In this document: positions 6,616 to 7,544 of the stretch, piece by piece
Layout of the letters: each line of letters begins with the position of its first letter
Position numbering within the stretch: position 1 is the first letter of the stretch
Origin: Comamonadaceae bacterium
GTDB lineage: Bacteria; Pseudomonadota; Gammaproteobacteria; Burkholderiales; Burkholderiaceae
Assembly (NCBI GenBank): GCA_947505915.1
Contig: CANNNH010000066.1
Span: 1 to 7,544 of the forward strand
Direction of reading: 5' to 3'
Length of the DNA stretch: 7,544 nt
The notes under the pieces: model-generated
Seen by the model: only the letters and a program-made list of their open reading frames with translations
Told to the model about the DNA's origin: nothing
Databases searched by the model: none
Translations under genes and position numbers: made by a program

Positions 6616-7026
6616 TCAAAGCTTGAGACTGAGCAGGTAAGCCATCACGTCGGCTTTTTCTGCGGCGCTGCATTCCCGGCTGAGCACGTCCTTGCAGTTG
6701 CGGCGAAACCATTTGTCAACGCGGGCGCTGTCGGTGAAGACCTGCGGGTTGAAAGCAGGTGCCAGCGGCTTGATAGCCTTGCCGGTGCTGGCGTGCTTGC
6801 CGTCAGCCGTGGGCGGAGTGCCGTGACAACTGGCACAAGACCATTGGCCACCCTGCTTGCTGTTGAAAAACGCCTGCCCCTGAGCAGCGCTGCCCGGCTT
6901 GCCGGCGGCAGCGCTCCACTGGCTCAGTTGCTGGGCGGGTGATGTGTCGGCGGCCAGCGCTTGTGCGCCAAGAAAAGCAGCACAAGCCAGCAGCAGCGAC
7001 ATAGATTTGCGAAGGAAGTTCAGCAT
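6616..7026 (-). CDS. shp: SHP-type high-spin cytochrome c (DUF1924 family)
   Basis: This is a periplasmic monoheme cytochrome (136 aa) resembling the sphaeroides heme protein. The signal peptide covers residues 1 to about 26, with cleavage after ALA25 or A26. Heme attaches at C64-A-S-C-H68. The following GKHASTGKAIKPLAPAFNP and the WFRRNCKDVLSRECSAAEKAD block are hallmarks of the family. In the Rhodobacter sphaeroides protein the sixth heme ligand is Asn88, about 41 residues after the heme histidine. Here N110 in WFRRNC lies 42 residues after H68 and is the clear counterpart. C111 and C119 could form the disulfide reported for SHP. The asparagine leaves on reduction, so the protein can bind O2, NO and similar small ligands; its cellular role is unsettled. 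It is the first gene of the operon with dhc and cytochrome b. The ATG at 7026 has only a weak GAAAG upstream. Confidence 0.92.
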   Translation of the reverse strand: MLNFLRKSMSLLLACAAFLGAQALAADTSPAQQLSQWSAAAGKPGSAAQGQAFFNSKQGGQWSCASCHGTPPTADGKHASTGKAIKPLAPAFNPQVFTDSARVDKWFRRNCKDVLSRECSAAEKADVMAYLLSLKL

Positions 7027-7135
7027 GGTGATGGGCTTTCAAGTAAAGACCGCTTGATACTGCGCCCCGCCGCCTGTACGCTGTCTGAAGCCTGTGTTCA
7101 TCTGGCGTTCAGTTTGGACAGCCCACAATACAAGC
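7027..7135. promoter_or_regulatory. Divergent promoter region between the SHP operon and the PepSY/response-regulator operon, with 11-bp-phased direct repeat
   Basis: These 109 bp must hold the start sites of both operons. GTTCA occurs twice in the same orientation (7096-7100 and 7107-7111), exactly 11 bp apart, one helical turn, which is the spacing typical of tandem half-sites for OmpR-family response regulators. A response-regulator gene of that type starts 376 nt away. I could not assign convincing -35/-10 boxes; TTGGAC (7114-7119) is -35-like but too close to the PepSY start. The region's role as a promoter is certain from gene layout, and the operator is tentative. Confidence 0.5.
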
Positions 7136-7507
7136 ATGCTCAAGCCCAACGCCGCCAATAACTGCCAGCATTTCGCAGTGCACCGCTGGCTTTTGCTCAG
7201 CTTGCTGCCGGCCTTGCTGGCACTGCCCTTGGGCGCCATGGCCCGCAGTGAGGCTGATCAGGACCGGGCCCGGGCGGCCTTGCAGGCCGGCGAGATCCAG
7301 CCGCTGACTTTCATCCTGGCGCGACTGGCGCAAACGCAGCCGGGCCAGGTGCTGGAGGTTGAACTCGAGCGCAAAGACGGGCGCTGGCTTTACGAGATCA
7401 AGCTTTTAAGGCCAGGCGGCAGTTTGCTCAAACTTGAAGTTGACGCCCGCAGCGGTGACGTGCTGCGGCAAAAATCAAAAGGCAGCGATGCGCGTACTGG
7501 TCGCTGA
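7136..7507 (+). CDS. Secreted PepSY-domain protein
   Basis: This is a small periplasmic or membrane-facing protein (123 aa). Residues 17-36 form a signal peptide core (W-LLLSLLPALLALPLG) ending in AMA36, after a 16-residue N-region. The mature part is a single PepSY domain at about residues 48-115: LTFILARLAQTQPGQVLEVE, then DGRWLYEIKLL and LKLEVDARSGDVL, the usual two-lobed PepSY pattern with the concluding VDA-SGDVL strand. Such proteins are often encoded beside OmpR-type two-component genes and may modulate the sensor kinase; this is known by association rather than by mechanism. The next gene starts inside this one with a 20-nt overlap, so translation is probably coupled. I chose the ATG at 7136. 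An in-frame GTG at 7094 would add 14 residues before the signal peptide. No clear Shine-Dalgarno precedes either start. Confidence 0.82.
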   Translation: MLKPNAANNCQHFAVHRWLLLSLLPALLALPLGAMARSEADQDRARAALQAGEIQPLTFILARLAQTQPGQVLEVELERKDGRWLYEIKLLRPGGSLLKLEVDARSGDVLRQKSKGSDARTGR

Positions 7508-7544
7508 AGACGAGCCCACCTTGTCAGCGCAGTTGTGCGCGGCC
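7488..7544 (+). CDS. Response regulator, OmpR/QseB type (first 19 residues, cut by window edge)
   Basis: The fragment reads MRVLVAEDEPTLSAQLCAA, the characteristic first beta strand of a receiver domain. The acidic E7-D8-E9 cluster helps bind Mg2+ next to the phospho-accepting aspartate, which lies beyond the window. It overlaps the last 20 nt of the PepSY gene in another frame. The PepSY-then-regulator order is common for OmpR/QseB-class systems followed by a histidine kinase; that kinase would lie to the right, unseen. Assignment to the OmpR class rather than another receiver family rests on this context, because the DNA-binding domain is not in the window. Confidence 0.85.
   Translation, partial: MRVLVAEDEPTLSAQLCAA

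Noticed and set aside
6581..6712. 44-residue N-terminal extension of the diheme cytochrome
   Set aside because: It overlaps the SHP gene, is Arg/Gln-rich, and would bury the signal peptide. The ATG at 6580 has a good ribosome site.
7113..7129. TTGGAC and CACAAT as a promoter for the PepSY gene
   Set aside because: They are only a few bases apart, far from the 16-18 bp needed for a sigma-70 promoter.

Overview
The window looks like chromosome of a Gram-negative betaproteobacterium, most likely Burkholderiales/Comamonadaceae of the Rhodoferax-Polaromonas kind. This is inferred from the moderately high GC, the protein families and the SHP/DHC/cytochrome b gene set. No database search was possible. 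I see no insertion sequence, CRISPR array, phage gene or rRNA.

Layout, left to right. (1) Positions 1-1955, minus strand: the promoter-proximal end of a peptide-type ABC importer operon, with a secreted family-5 substrate-binding protein followed 10 nt later by the N-terminal third of a DppB-like permease, cut by the window edge. A Fur-box-like inverted repeat lies just upstream of the binding-protein gene. (2) Positions 1956-2435: about 480 bp without an intact gene. Two short coding-looking tails, one on each strand, meet at about 2225, which suggests a deletion scar between two lost divergent genes. A hairpin follows the plus-strand tail. (3) Positions 2436-5100, plus strand: an M61-family metallopeptidase with a PDZ-like C-terminus, then a short-chain enoyl-CoA hydratase 46 nt downstream, probably cotranscribed. 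(4) Positions 5120-5288, plus strand: a tRNA gene with anticodon CAT, a perfect -10 box before it, and a hairpin plus a terminator after it. (5) Positions 7026 down to 5307, minus strand: a three-gene redox operon, SHP-type high-spin cytochrome c (DUF1924), then diheme cytochrome c (DHC), then a membrane cytochrome b561-like protein. (6) Positions 7136-7544, plus strand: a divergent pair, a secreted PepSY protein overlapping the start of an OmpR-type response regulator that runs off the window.

The most interesting part is 5307-7544. The membrane cytochrome b probably takes electrons from the quinol pool and passes them through DHC to SHP, a periplasmic cytochrome with an unusual asparagine heme ligand that binds small diatomic molecules. 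Its physiological role is, to my knowledge, unsettled. The adjacent PepSY and response-regulator genes, with an 11-bp-phased direct repeat in the shared 109-bp promoter region, suggest that a two-component system controls the electron chain. I do not claim that the module is new: its parts are known families. The regulatory link and the function are the open questions.
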